A stretch of DNA of 54,861 nucleotides from Planctomycetota bacterium (GCA_016209705.1 JACQVR010000061.1:1-54861), one strand, 5' to 3'. Shown: positions 7,092 through 15,493, counted from the stretch's first letter. Program-made: numbers and translations. The notes: generated by a model from the letters alone, not told the origin.

Positions 7092-8447
7092 ATGAACATG
7101 CCCGCTCATCCGATGGAGCCGTTCCGGATCAAGATGGTGGAGCGCCTCGTTTCCACCACCCGGGAGCAACGGGCGGCGGCCTTGCAACGCGCCCGCTACA
7201 ATCTGTTCCGCATTCCCTCCGAGCTGGTTCGGATCGATCTCCTGACCGACAGCGGCACGGCCGCCATGAGCGACGGCCAGTGGTCCGCGCTGCTCCGCGG
7301 GGACGAATCCTACGCGGGAAGCCGCAGCTTCTACCGCTTCGAGGAGGTCGTTCGGGACCTCTTCGGTTTCGAGCACGTCATCCCGACCCATCAGGGGCGG
7401 GCCGCCGAACATCTCCTTTTCAGCCTCCTGCTCCAGGAAGGCGACGCGGTCGTCAGCAACAACCACTTCGATACGACTCGGGCCAACATCGAGGCGCGGG
7501 GAGGATTGGCGATCGATTGCGTCACCGATTGCGCCTACGTCACGGACGCGGAATGCCCCTTCAAGGGGCAAATCGATCTGGCCAAGTTGAACGACGCGCT
7601 CAGTCGCCATCGGGTCGTGCTCGGCATGGCCACCCTCACCAACAACACGGGCGGGGGGCAGCCGGTGTCCTTGAAAAATCTGCGCGAAGTGGCCTGGGTC
7701 CTCCGGAACCGGGGCCTGCCGTTCATCCTCGACGCCTGCCGTTTCGCGGAGAACGCGTACTTCATTCAGCGGCGCGAGCGGCCGGACCTCTCCATTCGCC
7801 AGATCGCGCGCGAAATGTGCGCGCTCGCGGACGGCTGCATCGTGAGCGCGAAAAAGGACGGCTTGGCGAACATCGGCGGATTCTTCGCCTGCCGCTCCGC
7901 GGAGCTGGCCGAGCAGTTCAAGCAGCGGCTCATCCTTGTCGAAGGATTTCCGACCTACGGCGGCCTGGCGGGACGGGATCTGGAAGCGATCGCGGTCGGA
8001 CTTGAGGAAGTCGTCGACCCCGCCTATCTCGAATATCGCGTCGGTCAGGTACGTTATCTGGCGGAGCGGCTCGACCGCGAAGGGGTGCCGATCGTGAAAC
8101 CGCCCGGCGGCCACGCCGTCTTCCTGGACGCGCGCAAGTTCCTGCCGGGCGTTCCTCCCGAGCAATTCCCGGCGCAAGCCCTCGCCTGCGCCCTCTACGT
8201 GGAGGGCGGCGTTCGCTCCTGCGAGCTGGGCAGTCTCATGTTCGCGGCGGAAGGCCGGCCCGCGAAGCTCGACCTCGTCCGCCTGGCCATTCCGAGGCGC
8301 GTGTACACGGCGTCCCACCTGGACTGTGTGGCGGAGTCCATCCTCTGCCTGTACGAACGGCGCCACGCCATTCGCGGGCTGCGCCTGGTGCGCGATGTGC
8401 CCGTGCTCCGCCATTTCACGGCCGAGCTGGATGTGGTCGCGGGATAG
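7092..8447 (+). CDS. tnaA: tryptophanase (tryptophan indole-lyase)
   Basis: PLP enzyme of 451 residues that splits tryptophan to indole, pyruvate and ammonia. Motifs of the tryptophanase/tyrosine phenol-lyase family: PFRIKMVE, IDLLTDSGTAAMSD, PTHQGRAAEH, PLP lysine in SAKKDG (about Lys255), EGFPTYGGLAGRD. Two positions that separate the enzymes point to tryptophanase: Asp in HFDTT (Thr in tyrosine phenol-lyase) and Leu in GVRSCELG where tyrosine phenol-lyase has Arg. The start MNMPAHPMEP fits homologue N-termini; an in-frame TTG 63 bases upstream lies inside the sigma-54 site and is rejected. No tnaC-like leader is apparent; expression is probably sigma-54 dependent. Confidence 0.9.
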   Translation: MNMPAHPMEPFRIKMVERLVSTTREQRAAALQRARYNLFRIPSELVRIDLLTDSGTAAMSDGQWSALLRGDESYAGSRSFYRFEEVVRDLFGFEHVIPTHQGRAAEHLLFSLLLQEGDAVVSNNHFDTTRANIEARGGLAIDCVTDCAYVTDAECPFKGQIDLAKLNDALSRHRVVLGMATLTNNTGGGQPVSLKNLREVAWVLRNRGLPFILDACRFAENAYFIQRRERPDLSIRQIAREMCALADGCIVSAKKDGLANIGGFFACRSAELAEQFKQRLILVEGFPTYGGLAGRDLEAIAVGLEEVVDPAYLEYRVGQVRYLAERLDREGVPIVKPPGGHAVFLDARKFLPGVPPEQFPAQALACALYVEGGVRSCELGSLMFAAEGRPAKLDLVRLAIPRRVYTASHLDCVAESILCLYERRHAIRGLRLVRDVPVLRHFTAELDVVAG

Positions 8448-8463
8448 GGTTCGTGACCCTCCC

Positions 8464-9351
8464 TCACGGCGCTCCCCGCAGCCAGAATCCCGCGAGGATC
8501 GCCGCGCATGAGAGCGCGCCGTATGCCAGTTCGGCGCGGCCGAGGCGCCTGGGATCGGGCCGCGCGCCCGCCGCCCGGTAGAGCCAAGCGCGGATTCCCA
8601 GAACCAGGAAGGGCGCGCCCATGACGGGATGGGCGGCGCTCCAGACGATCATGAGGATGCCCGCCGCCGGCGCCACGATGCGGACCACCGCGAGCGCTCT
8701 CGATGAGGCGGAAGATGTGCGCAGCCGGGCCATCACGTAGAGCGAACCGAACCCGAAGAATCCTCCGGAGGCGACCCAGAGCGAAGCCGCGCGGACCCCG
8801 AACATTCCCGCGGCGGACGCGTACGTCAGCGGCGCGAGCGCCGTGAGAGCGACCACCGCCAGCATCCGTGCCAGGGGATGGCGTTCGCGTCCCCCGGCCA
8901 TCACGGCCGCGTAAAGCAAGGCCGGCGTGGCGGCGGCCGCCAGCCACGCTTCGTCCCGGGTCCGAACCAGCAAGACCAGCGCGGCCAGAGCGGGCAGGAT
9001 CAGGAGCGGGAGCAGGAACCTGAGCATCCGCCACGCATGATCGCGCTCGTGCGTCCACAAGCGGCGGCTCAGACGCAAAACGGTCGCGCCCGCGAACAAC
9101 GACAGCGCCCCGCCTCCGATCAGAAGCGGAGGCCACGCGAGCTTCGCGGCGGCGGCCCAGCCCAGAATCCAGCAGATCAGAGCCATCCACAGCGCGCCTT
9201 CCTCGCGCGGAAGACGCACCTTGGCGCCGCCGGGCGAGATCGGGCGGGGCGCCGGAGCCCGCGCACCCGGCACGCGGCGCTCTTCGCGGGTTGAGTCCAT
9301 CCCCCACGCCGTCGCATCGCGACGCTCGAAGCCGAAACGAAACGATTCCAT
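8464..9351 (-). CDS. YwiC-like multi-pass membrane protein
   Basis: 295 residues, mostly hydrophobic, about eight to ten membrane segments. The motif LPREEGALWM near the start of the first segment corresponds to the PKEHGAW-type motif of the YwiC-like family, whose function is unknown. An upstream in-frame start at 9510 exists, but a sigma-54-like site at 9372-9386 lies inside that extension and points to the ATG at 9351 (MESFRFGF). It converges on tnaA. Family assignment is moderate and function is unknown. Confidence 0.7.
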   Translation of the reverse strand: MESFRFGFERRDATAWGMDSTREERRVPGARAPAPRPISPGGAKVRLPREEGALWMALICWILGWAAAAKLAWPPLLIGGGALSLFAGATVLRLSRRLWTHERDHAWRMLRFLLPLLILPALAALVLLVRTRDEAWLAAAATPALLYAAVMAGGRERHPLARMLAVVALTALAPLTYASAAGMFGVRAASLWVASGGFFGFGSLYVMARLRTSSASSRALAVVRIVAPAAGILMIVWSAAHPVMGAPFLVLGIRAWLYRAAGARPDPRRLGRAELAYGALSCAAILAGFWLRGAP

Positions 9352-9356
9352 TATTT

Positions 9357-9420
9357 CTTCACGAACCTTAAGCAAGCAGAATGCCAACCAAGGAATCTGA
9401 CCTTGCTTGAATTCGTGAAG
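9357..9420. repeat. inverted repeat around the sigma-54 site
   Basis: The arms CTTCACGAA-N2-TTAAGCAAG (9357-9376) and its near complement (9402-9420) pair over about 17 of 19 bases, with 25 bases between. It could be an activator site, a cruciform or the scar of a mobile element, since a transposase relic lies close by. Bases 9421-9518 show nothing I recognise. Confidence 0.55.
9372..9386 (-). promoter_or_regulatory. sigma-54-like promoter before YwiC-like gene
   Basis: TGGCATTCTGCTTGC on the minus strand, GG-N10-GC. It gives a leader of about 8 nt before the ATG at 9351. It lies between the arms of an inverted repeat (9357-9376 and 9402-9420). Confidence 0.6.
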
Positions 9421-9518
9421 AAGCGGGAGCTGGAGACGCGGATTTACACCCAAAGGCCTGGGAAATTCCGCAGCATCTTGTACGTCCGTCTGAGAGTTCG
9501 CGAGAAACATCCGCCGCT

Positions 9519-9556
9519 AGGAGCGTGTCGGATAATGGGGTTGACACGCTCCTAAT
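9519..9556. repeat. 38-bp hairpin repeat, copy 1
   Basis: Stem AGGAGCGTGT / ACACGCTCCT (10 perfect pairs), a loop with ATAATGGGG, and the tail AAT. A second 38-bp copy lies at 38518-38555 with a compensating base-pair change in the stem, so the fold appears to be conserved. Confidence 0.75.
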
Positions 9557-9638
9557 CGGGAAGTGCGTCGAGATGGGGGAGGTCGCCAGCCTGGATCTGA
9601 AGGAGATCCTGGCGTACTACGAGGTCACATTGATCGTG

Positions 9639-9832
9639 TATGAGCAGAAGGCAGGACTGGGGAAATTGGGGCACGTGGCGTAGGATGGGACGAAGGTCAA
9701 GGCCAACGCGACCAAGCACAAGGCGATGAGCTATGGCCGGATGCTCAAGCGCGAAGCGGAACTCAAAGCCCAGATCTCTAAAGAGAAACGAAATGCTCTG
9801 ATGGAATCAAATAAAGACAAGGAGGACCCATG
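9639..9832 (+). pseudogene. IS1182-type transposase relic
   Basis: The frame reads like the central part of IS1182-family transposases (GLGKLGHVA, then DGTKVKANATKHKAMSYGR), but a TAG stop near 9681 replaces the codon between HVA and DGT. Only about 60 codons are recognisable and both ends are missing, so the element is dead. Its frame runs into a TGA that overlaps the mop start codon. Bases 9557-9638 may be further decayed parts of the same gene. Confidence 0.8.
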
Positions 9833-10039
9833 AAATATGGCGCCAGGAACAAGATGGAGGGCACGGTTACGCTCATCAAAAAGGGCACGCTGATGTGCTC
9901 CGTTACAGTCCAGGTCCCCGGCCCGTCCGAAGTTTCCTCCGTCATGACCCTCGATTCGCTGGAGGAACTCGGACTGAAGAAAGGGGACAAGGTGCGCGCG
10001 ATTGTCAAGGCGATCCACGTGCTGCTGGTCAAGGATTGA
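9830..10039 (+). CDS. Mop-type molybdate-binding protein (TOBE domain)
   Basis: 69 residues forming one TOBE/Mop domain: KYGARNKMEGTVT, VPGPSEVSSVMT and GLKKGDKVRAIVKA are characteristic of small molbindins that bind molybdate or tungstate in the cytoplasm. It starts behind GGAGG. No ModABC transporter or molybdoenzyme is visible nearby. The ATG overlaps the stop of the transposase relic frame, so the relic was trimmed exactly up to this gene or supplies its upstream region. Confidence 0.9.
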   Translation: MKYGARNKMEGTVTLIKKGTLMCSVTVQVPGPSEVSSVMTLDSLEELGLKKGDKVRAIVKAIHVLLVKD

Positions 10040-10065
10040 GCCTGAAGCCTTCTCATCCTCCGACC

Positions 10066-10230
10066 ATGAATCGCCATCAGCGAGCGTATGCCTACGCCGC
10101 TTTGGGAATCGCTGGCTTCTTAGCCATAGCGATGCTTCAGCTCTGGCTCTTGCTGGACGTGTTCGGCCAGCGCTTCAAGGGAGGTCGCCCATCGGGGAAA
10201 ATTGTCAAACTTCGGCTTCTTTCATCTTAA
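10066..10230 (+). CDS. possible small single-span membrane protein
   Basis: 54 residues with one hydrophobic segment (about residues 9-32) and a basic C-terminus. It starts 27 bases after the mop stop codon and overlaps the 3' end of bcrD on the other strand by 26 bases. No Shine-Dalgarno sequence is evident and I know no family. It may be a real small protein co-transcribed with mop or a chance reading frame. Confidence 0.35.
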   Translation: MNRHQRAYAYAALGIAGFLAIAMLQLWLLLDVFGQRFKGGRPSGKIVKLRLLSS

Positions 10231-11041
10231 GTTTGGTGTAACGATATCCGCCCCAGAGCGCCGCGCCGATGGCCCCCGCCAAAACCGACTGCGGGTGCGC
10301 GGCGATCCGCACCTTCAACCCCAATTCAAGGGCCAGACTCTGGAGCACCGCGAGAAGACCCGCGTCCTGGGCCAGTCCCCCGGTCACGAGCACGTCCCCT
10401 TCGGCTTTCACCATGCGCAGGAGATTGATGAGCCGCTTACCGATCGAGAGGTGAATGCCCTTGAGGATGTTGGGTGTCGAGACCCCGCGGCTGACCATGT
10501 TGATCACGTCCGTCTCCGAGAGAACGGCGCAGATGCTCGAGACCATCTCGGGCTTGTCCGCTTCCAGCGAGAGCCGTCCGATATCCTCCACGGCGACTCC
10601 GAGATATCTCGAAATATTCTCCAGGAACTGGCCCGATCCCGAAGCGCACTGGGAGGTCATGCGATGGTCCAAGACCTTGGAGCGCGAGTCCATGAGCATA
10701 ACGCGCGCATGGAGGGCGCCCACGTCCATTACCGCTCGAACGGAGGAAGACAGGAAAAGCGCGCCGCGGGCGTGGCTCGTCATGGAATAAAAATGCCCGT
10801 TCCGGAAATCCACCATCTCGCCTTCGCCGGTCGTGGCGATGTACGTGATGTCCTCCCGGGAAAGCCCGCCTTCCTGCAAGACCCGCTCGACGACCTGAAG
10901 AACGACGTCCTTGACGCTCCGCTTGCGGATCTTGTTTACATGGGACGCCGCCAGCGTTCCGCCTCCGCCTTGATCGTCGAGCTTCATCGCGACGGCCTTG
11001 ATCGCGCTCGAACCGACATCGATGCCCAGGGTATGAATCAT
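10205..11041 (-). CDS. bcrD: benzoyl-CoA reductase subunit D (ATPase, class I)
   Basis: 278-residue ASKHA-fold ATPase subunit. Motifs: GIDVGSSAIKAV (nucleotide site), ATTGEGE, GHFYSMTSHARGA, the Fe-S cysteine in TSQCASGSGQFLEN and the second in VSSICAVLSETDVINM, and CHO-end GAIGAALWGG. With BcrA it forms the activase half that uses two ATP per electron to drive electrons to the ring-reducing BcrBC half; a 4Fe-4S cluster bridges BcrA and BcrD. The start overlaps the bcrA stop (ATGA). The lengths of this pair (437/278) fit the Thauera bcr subclass better than the Azoarcus bzd subclass. Confidence 0.95.
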   Translation of the reverse strand: MIHTLGIDVGSSAIKAVAMKLDDQGGGGTLAASHVNKIRKRSVKDVVLQVVERVLQEGGLSREDITYIATTGEGEMVDFRNGHFYSMTSHARGALFLSSSVRAVMDVGALHARVMLMDSRSKVLDHRMTSQCASGSGQFLENISRYLGVAVEDIGRLSLEADKPEMVSSICAVLSETDVINMVSRGVSTPNILKGIHLSIGKRLINLLRMVKAEGDVLVTGGLAQDAGLLAVLQSLALELGLKVRIAAHPQSVLAGAIGAALWGGYRYTKLKMKEAEV

Positions 11042-12351
11042 ATCGCCTCCCGATCGCGCCGGGCGAAGAGCGCCGCGCCCACGGCGCCCGTATAGATGCT
11101 GTCGGGACTGATATTGATCATCCGATCCCCGTAATTCTCGGAAATGAGCCGCTTCAAGGCGGTCACGGCGGCGGCGTTTTTCGCCACCCCTCCCGTAAAC
11201 GTGAATTCGTCGTGGACTCCGCCGCTGCGCGCCAGAAGCGACATCGCGCGGAGAATGATGGCGCGGTGCAGCCCGGCCAGGATCTCTTCGCGTTTTTCAC
11301 CCAAGGCCAGCCGCTCGCGGAGCTCCGCGCCCGCGAACACGGTGCATGTGGAGTTGATCCGGACCGCCTTCCTGGCCTTCATGGCGAGCGGACCCAGCTC
11401 ATGGACCCCCATGTTCATCTCGTCGGCTATGTACCCCAGGTAGCGCCCGCATCCGGCCGCGCAGCGATCGTTCATCTGAAAGTTGACGGCGATTCCCTTG
11501 GCGTCCACCTGGATGGCCTTGGTGTCCTGGCCGCCGATGTCCAGGACGGTCCTCGTGTTGGGGAACATGAAATGGGCGCCCAGCCCGTGGCACAGGATCT
11601 CGGACCGGATCTGAGGCTTGGGAATAGGCAACGTCTGCCGGCCGTAGCCGGTCCCGATCGTGTTGCGGACGTTGAACGCGACGCCGATGGCGTAATCGAC
11701 GGCTCGACGGAGCGTTTCCCCGAGAGGCTCGAATCCGCCTCGCCAGACGGCGCGTTCGCAGGCAAGGTCGAGATGTTTCGCGTACGCCGTCGCGAAATTC
11801 TTTCCTTCCACGCGAAGGATGGCACGGTCGTAAATCGCCGTCAGACGGTCGAACGACACCGCCCCATCTTTCGCCAACCGCTCCGCATGATCCAGATACT
11901 GATTCGCCACGATGTCCCGAAAGAAATCGCTCCGCGCCGCGAGGCCCGGACGGAACATCTCCTCGGCCTCCGACCTCATCCGCTCGAAGAGCGAGGCGAG
12001 CGTCTTGGCATACAGATCGCGTTCGAAGGCGTCGTTCCAGCGCTCCACCTCCTCGAGGCAGATTTCCTCGAGAGCGGCCAGTTGGTCGACGTATTGGGCG
12101 AACGTGAACGAACACGCGAGCCATTTCATGAGCTCCGCCAGTCCGTCCCGCGCCCCATCCTCCTCTTCGATCCTTCTTCGCAAGAGCATGAAACGGGAAT
12201 TGATTCCGGCCTCGTCGCCCGCGATCTCGCATGCCAGCGCGTAGTTGCAGCGGGAATTGGTGATCCCGCGCCCCAAGGGCCGTTCGTGCTCGTCGAGATA
12301 GACGGCCTTGGTGGTGGTGGAGCCCAAGTCGATGCCGAGATAGCAATCCAT
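11038..12351 (-). CDS. bcrA: benzoyl-CoA reductase subunit A (ATPase, class I)
   Basis: 437 residues, the longer ASKHA ATPase subunit. GIDLGSTTTKAVYLD at the N-terminus, DIGGQDTKAIQVD, cluster cysteines in NDRCAAGCGRY and NSTCTVFAGAE, and EFTFTGGVAKNAAAV. The roughly 120-residue insertion between the two halves, typical of BcrA and absent from the short BzdP form, is present. It starts one base after the bcrB stop codon. With bcrB, bcrC and bcrD it makes the four-subunit enzyme that reduces benzoyl-CoA to cyclohexa-1,5-diene-1-carbonyl-CoA. Confidence 0.95.
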   Translation of the reverse strand: MDCYLGIDLGSTTTKAVYLDEHERPLGRGITNSRCNYALACEIAGDEAGINSRFMLLRRRIEEEDGARDGLAELMKWLACSFTFAQYVDQLAALEEICLEEVERWNDAFERDLYAKTLASLFERMRSEAEEMFRPGLAARSDFFRDIVANQYLDHAERLAKDGAVSFDRLTAIYDRAILRVEGKNFATAYAKHLDLACERAVWRGGFEPLGETLRRAVDYAIGVAFNVRNTIGTGYGRQTLPIPKPQIRSEILCHGLGAHFMFPNTRTVLDIGGQDTKAIQVDAKGIAVNFQMNDRCAAGCGRYLGYIADEMNMGVHELGPLAMKARKAVRINSTCTVFAGAELRERLALGEKREEILAGLHRAIILRAMSLLARSGGVHDEFTFTGGVAKNAAAVTALKRLISENYGDRMINISPDSIYTGAVGAALFARRDREAI

Positions 12352-12352
12352 C

Positions 12353-13627
12353 TCACGCGCTCCGTTTCGCCTTGATCATTTGAAAGTACGATTCCAGCCG
12401 ATTCTTGATGTTGGCGGCGCTGAAATAGCGCGGATCCACGAGATCCGATTCGATGAAGCCTCCGGGCTTTCCCGTGCGTTTCTCCAATTCTTGCAGGATG
12501 AGAAGCTGTCCGGCGGAGAAGGAATTGCAGCTCTTGATGGAGTTGATGAGAAAACCGTCGGCGTCGTACTCCCGCAGGCACCGCTCCAGATACTGAATCC
12601 GGCTGGGCAGATTGAGATTCGTGTAGCAACCCATGCAGTAGTCCGCCAGGCTTTCGAGCGGCCGGTCGGGATCGTGCCGGAAGCCGGCGTCGTACAGGCC
12701 GCCGACTTTGGTGTACGAGGAGCTCACGGCGACCGCCCCCTCCTCATAAAACATCTTCCACAAGTCGCGGAAATTAGGCCAGCAGGGGGGGCCTTCCACG
12801 ATGAGGCGAAACCGTTCCTCTTTCAGGGGCCCCTCCGGAGTGATAGGTCCCTCATGGTTCCGCACGCGTTCTTCCACCTCCTGCCGGAGCGTCTCATAGA
12901 AGACCTCGCACGCGGGAAGGCCGCGAAACGCCGAAAAGACCGGGCCCACGTAATACACGCCTCCGAAATACGCGTCGATGGGCGAAGGCCGATTTCGGGC
13001 CGATTCCCAAACGGCCACGAGGTCGCGTTCCGCTCGGGCGGAAGAGGCCAGGTGCTCCCGAAGTGCGTCGGGATCGTAAGCGCGGCCCGATATCTTCTCC
13101 ATGAGCGGCAGGACCTTCTCCGAAATCTGCCGGGCGACATAAGCCGTCATGTCGGGCGTGATGCGTCCGTCCCCCTGGTACGGAACATGAAGCATCACGA
13201 TGGGACAGCGGTATTCTTCCCGAAGGAGCTCGAACCACTTCATGAACGTGAAACACCCGGTGTAGCTCAGGAGCAGAAGGTCCGGTTCGGGCAGTTTCTC
13301 TCCCGTGGGACCGATGTTCCCGCGCTTCAGCATCCCGAGATCGCACTTCACATACGCGCACACGTCCTCGGAGTGGCCGTGCTTTTCGGCTTCCAGGATG
13401 TAGTCGCCGCTCTTCTTGCGCAATCCGATCTGAAGCGCGTTGACCTCGGGGTGCACGGGAAGCATTCCAAACGTCCAGATGAGTTCGTTCAGATTGCCCG
13501 GGACGAACGTGTACACGACTTTCTTCCCGAGATCCTTCGCCCGGGCGAGGTTCTTGAAATGCTCCCCCATCATGGCCTTTTGGAGCTCCATGCTCCGTTC
13601 CTTCCGGACCGCCGGCGTCGGGTTCAT
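12353..13627 (-). CDS. bcrB: benzoyl-CoA reductase subunit B (catalytic half)
   Basis: 424 residues of the 2-hydroxyglutaryl-CoA dehydratase D / BcrB family. Features: GKKVVYTFVPGNLNELI near the N-terminus, VKCDLGML, VEGPPCWPNFRDLWK, SSYTKVGGLYD, DYCMGCYTNLNLPSR and SIKSCNSFSAGQ; the last three cysteine sites are the ones expected to hold the Fe-S clusters. I start it at the ATG overlapping the bcrC stop (ATGA), behind GGGGGCGG. An ATG 12 bases upstream lies inside bcrC. Confidence 0.95.
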   Translation of the reverse strand: MNPTPAVRKERSMELQKAMMGEHFKNLARAKDLGKKVVYTFVPGNLNELIWTFGMLPVHPEVNALQIGLRKKSGDYILEAEKHGHSEDVCAYVKCDLGMLKRGNIGPTGEKLPEPDLLLLSYTGCFTFMKWFELLREEYRCPIVMLHVPYQGDGRITPDMTAYVARQISEKVLPLMEKISGRAYDPDALREHLASSARAERDLVAVWESARNRPSPIDAYFGGVYYVGPVFSAFRGLPACEVFYETLRQEVEERVRNHEGPITPEGPLKEERFRLIVEGPPCWPNFRDLWKMFYEEGAVAVSSSYTKVGGLYDAGFRHDPDRPLESLADYCMGCYTNLNLPSRIQYLERCLREYDADGFLINSIKSCNSFSAGQLLILQELEKRTGKPGGFIESDLVDPRYFSAANIKNRLESYFQMIKAKRSA

Positions 13628-14784
13628 GCCGCCCCCCACAGCTTGATGGAATCCGCGAACGCTCCCGTCTGCTCCTTGATCACCTGAAGCTGGCCGGAGT
13701 TTTCCGAGAACTTAAATGCCGTGTACGGGATCTTCTCCGCCCCCAGCGCGCGCTGGAGCATGGGCGCTTCCAACAGGGCCGGATCGCAGAAACTCGGCGA
13801 GGCGAAGATGACCCCCTCGGCGCGGAGCGTCCGCACCCGGCGGATGAGATCCTCACCCTTCGCGTCCTCGTCGATATAGCGCGTCGCCGTCGGCGTGCCG
13901 CGCCGGAGGTAGCTCGTCACGAGCGCGTCGAGGGGATCCCCTTCGGCCGCGACGGGCTCGCGGAGATACCTGGCCCCCAAGACCCAATCGTCGTCTACGA
14001 TGGAGCACCCGCTTTGTTCCAGCGCCCGGATCAAGCCCAGGGGCGGCTGTTCGCAAAAGACGCCGGTCAGAATGACGCGGATGTTGTCCCTCCAGGGACG
14101 GTTTTCCCGCCGCGCGGCGGCGAGGTACGCATCGACCAGGGCGGTGTGCTCCGTTACCTCGAGGACGTTCGAGGCCCGCATCAGCAGATAGTGCTCATAG
14201 GTCGGAACCCGATGCGGCTCCTCCGCCCGGAGACGATAGAGTTCCGCGATCGCGCGCCGATTTTCGTTGTACGCCTCGATGGAACGTCGCAGCGCCTCGT
14301 CGCTCGCCGGCCGGCCGGTCAGAGCGCACAGGTCCTGAAAGAGCGCGGCGAGTTCCTGACGATAGAACACGCCGCCGAGCCGCTCGTCGAAATTCTGCGG
14401 GACGTCCAGGTAGCGGACATACTTGTCTGGGAAAAGAATCTTCCACATGCCGCTCAGATTCCGGATCACGTCGCAGATGGCGGGGAACAGGAACCCATCC
14501 AGGCAGTCCAGGCGTCCCGAAAGCCCCAGTTCCACCGTCGATCGCGGGATGTGGCAGATGTACGACTGATAGAAGGCGTCGCCGCGGATGATTTCGAGAT
14601 CGTCGCCCGCCCCCATGATACCTACGGGCAGCGCTCCGGCAGCGTGCACGGTCTCACGCGGGACGTAGATCGGCAGGAAGCCCACGGCTTTCCCCCCGGT
14701 CCGACGTTTCCACTCCTTGACGCTGGTCAGGTCGAGGTCGTGATACAGGTCCTCGCAACGGCGGACGATGTCATTCAATTCCAC
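13624..14784 (-). CDS. bcrC: benzoyl-CoA reductase subunit C (catalytic half)
   Basis: 386 residues, the second member of the dehydratase-D-like pair that carries the substrate site. GFLPIYVPRETVHAAGALPV, DGFLFPAICDVIRN, TGVFCEQPPLG, GCSIVDDDWVLGARY and FASPSFCDPALLE match BcrC, including cluster cysteines. No ATG fits; the GTG at 14784 (VELNDIVRR) overlaps the tetR stop region, and longer in-frame starts run deep inside tetR. First structural gene of the order C-B-A-D, as in Thauera. No ferredoxin gene (bcrX type) is next to it. Confidence 0.93.
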   Translation of the reverse strand: MELNDIVRRCEDLYHDLDLTSVKEWKRRTGGKAVGFLPIYVPRETVHAAGALPVGIMGAGDDLEIIRGDAFYQSYICHIPRSTVELGLSGRLDCLDGFLFPAICDVIRNLSGMWKILFPDKYVRYLDVPQNFDERLGGVFYRQELAALFQDLCALTGRPASDEALRRSIEAYNENRRAIAELYRLRAEEPHRVPTYEHYLLMRASNVLEVTEHTALVDAYLAAARRENRPWRDNIRVILTGVFCEQPPLGLIRALEQSGCSIVDDDWVLGARYLREPVAAEGDPLDALVTSYLRRGTPTATRYIDEDAKGEDLIRRVRTLRAEGVIFASPSFCDPALLEAPMLQRALGAEKIPYTAFKFSENSGQLQVIKEQTGAFADSIKLWGAA

Positions 14785-15461
14785 AGCGGCGCCACCTCCT
14801 GAGCGGGGAACTTCCGCCGCTCCCGGCGACGGCCTGAGAGGCCGTAGAGGAATGTCCGGTAAATCTCTTCGGCCAACTCCTCGGGCGCGCCGTGCCGGGC
14901 GGCGGAATACCATCCGTAGATCCAGTTCATCATCCCGAAGAGAAGGAACGTCTTGCGGTCGATGCTTTTTTCCGAAACGGGCCCCTTCGCGGCCGACCGG
15001 CAGACGTTCCGCACGATCTCACGCAGGATCGCGGTATAGCGATCCTTCAGGTTCCGGATCGTCCTGGCCCGTTCGTCACTGAGGGCCTGCGTGCCCCACA
15101 TCAGGACGCGCATCTCGTCCCGATGCGCGGCGAAGTAGCGGACGTGAAAAGAGATGAATCCGCGGAGTTTCTCGCGGGGGCCGCGAAAGGCCATGCCGCG
15201 CGCGCGCCCATGCTCCACCAAGGTCGTGAAGCCGTGGAAATTGATGAGATAGAGGAGGTCTTCCTTGCTTCGCGCGTAGTGGTACAGGCCGGACAGGCTG
15301 CGCCCGGTGACTTTGGCCAGATCCCGCATGGAGGCGCCGTGAAATCCGTTCCGCGCCATGAGGCGGGCCGCCTTCCGCAGAAGGCCGCCGAGCCCCTCGC
15401 CGACGGGCTGGCGCTCGATCGGCTCCTTCCGCCCCGCCGCGGAACTCCGGGCGCCTCCCAT
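14775..15461 (-). CDS. TetR-family regulator heading the bcr operon
   Basis: 228 residues. N-terminal helix-turn-helix with ASMRDLAKVTGRSLSGLYHYARSK, then a helical ligand domain. It starts behind a strong GAGGAGGAGG site. It is the first gene of the bcr operon and its stop overlaps the bcrC GTG start, so regulator and enzyme are translated together. A palindrome CGAACGTTCG 18-27 bases before the start is the likely autoregulatory operator. TetR proteins of this kind often sense acyl-CoA; benzoyl-CoA or a product is a reasonable guess only. Confidence 0.9.
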   Translation of the reverse strand: MGGARSSAAGRKEPIERQPVGEGLGGLLRKAARLMARNGFHGASMRDLAKVTGRSLSGLYHYARSKEDLLYLINFHGFTTLVEHGRARGMAFRGPREKLRGFISFHVRYFAAHRDEMRVLMWGTQALSDERARTIRNLKDRYTAILREIVRNVCRSAAKGPVSEKSIDRKTFLLFGMMNWIYGWYSAARHGAPEELAEEIYRTFLYGLSGRRRERRKFPAQEVAPLWN

Positions 15462-15476
15462 GCGGCCTCCTCCTCG

Positions 15477-15493
15477 ATCGAACGTTCGTTCGT
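15477..15493. promoter_or_regulatory. candidate TetR operator
   Basis: ATCGAACGTTCGTTCGT contains the perfect palindrome CGAACGTTCG followed by a third half site TTCG. This style is common for TetR regulators of acyl-CoA pathways. It sits between the tetR start and the TTAAC palindrome at 15530. Confidence 0.5.

Noticed and set aside
7092..8447. Tyrosine phenol-lyase
   Set aside because: The family fits, but the two discriminating positions (Asp in HFDTT, Leu in CELG) are those of tryptophanase.
9352..9510. Longer start of the YwiC-like protein
   Set aside because: The extension covers a sigma-54-like site and an inverted repeat and has no signal or homologous look.
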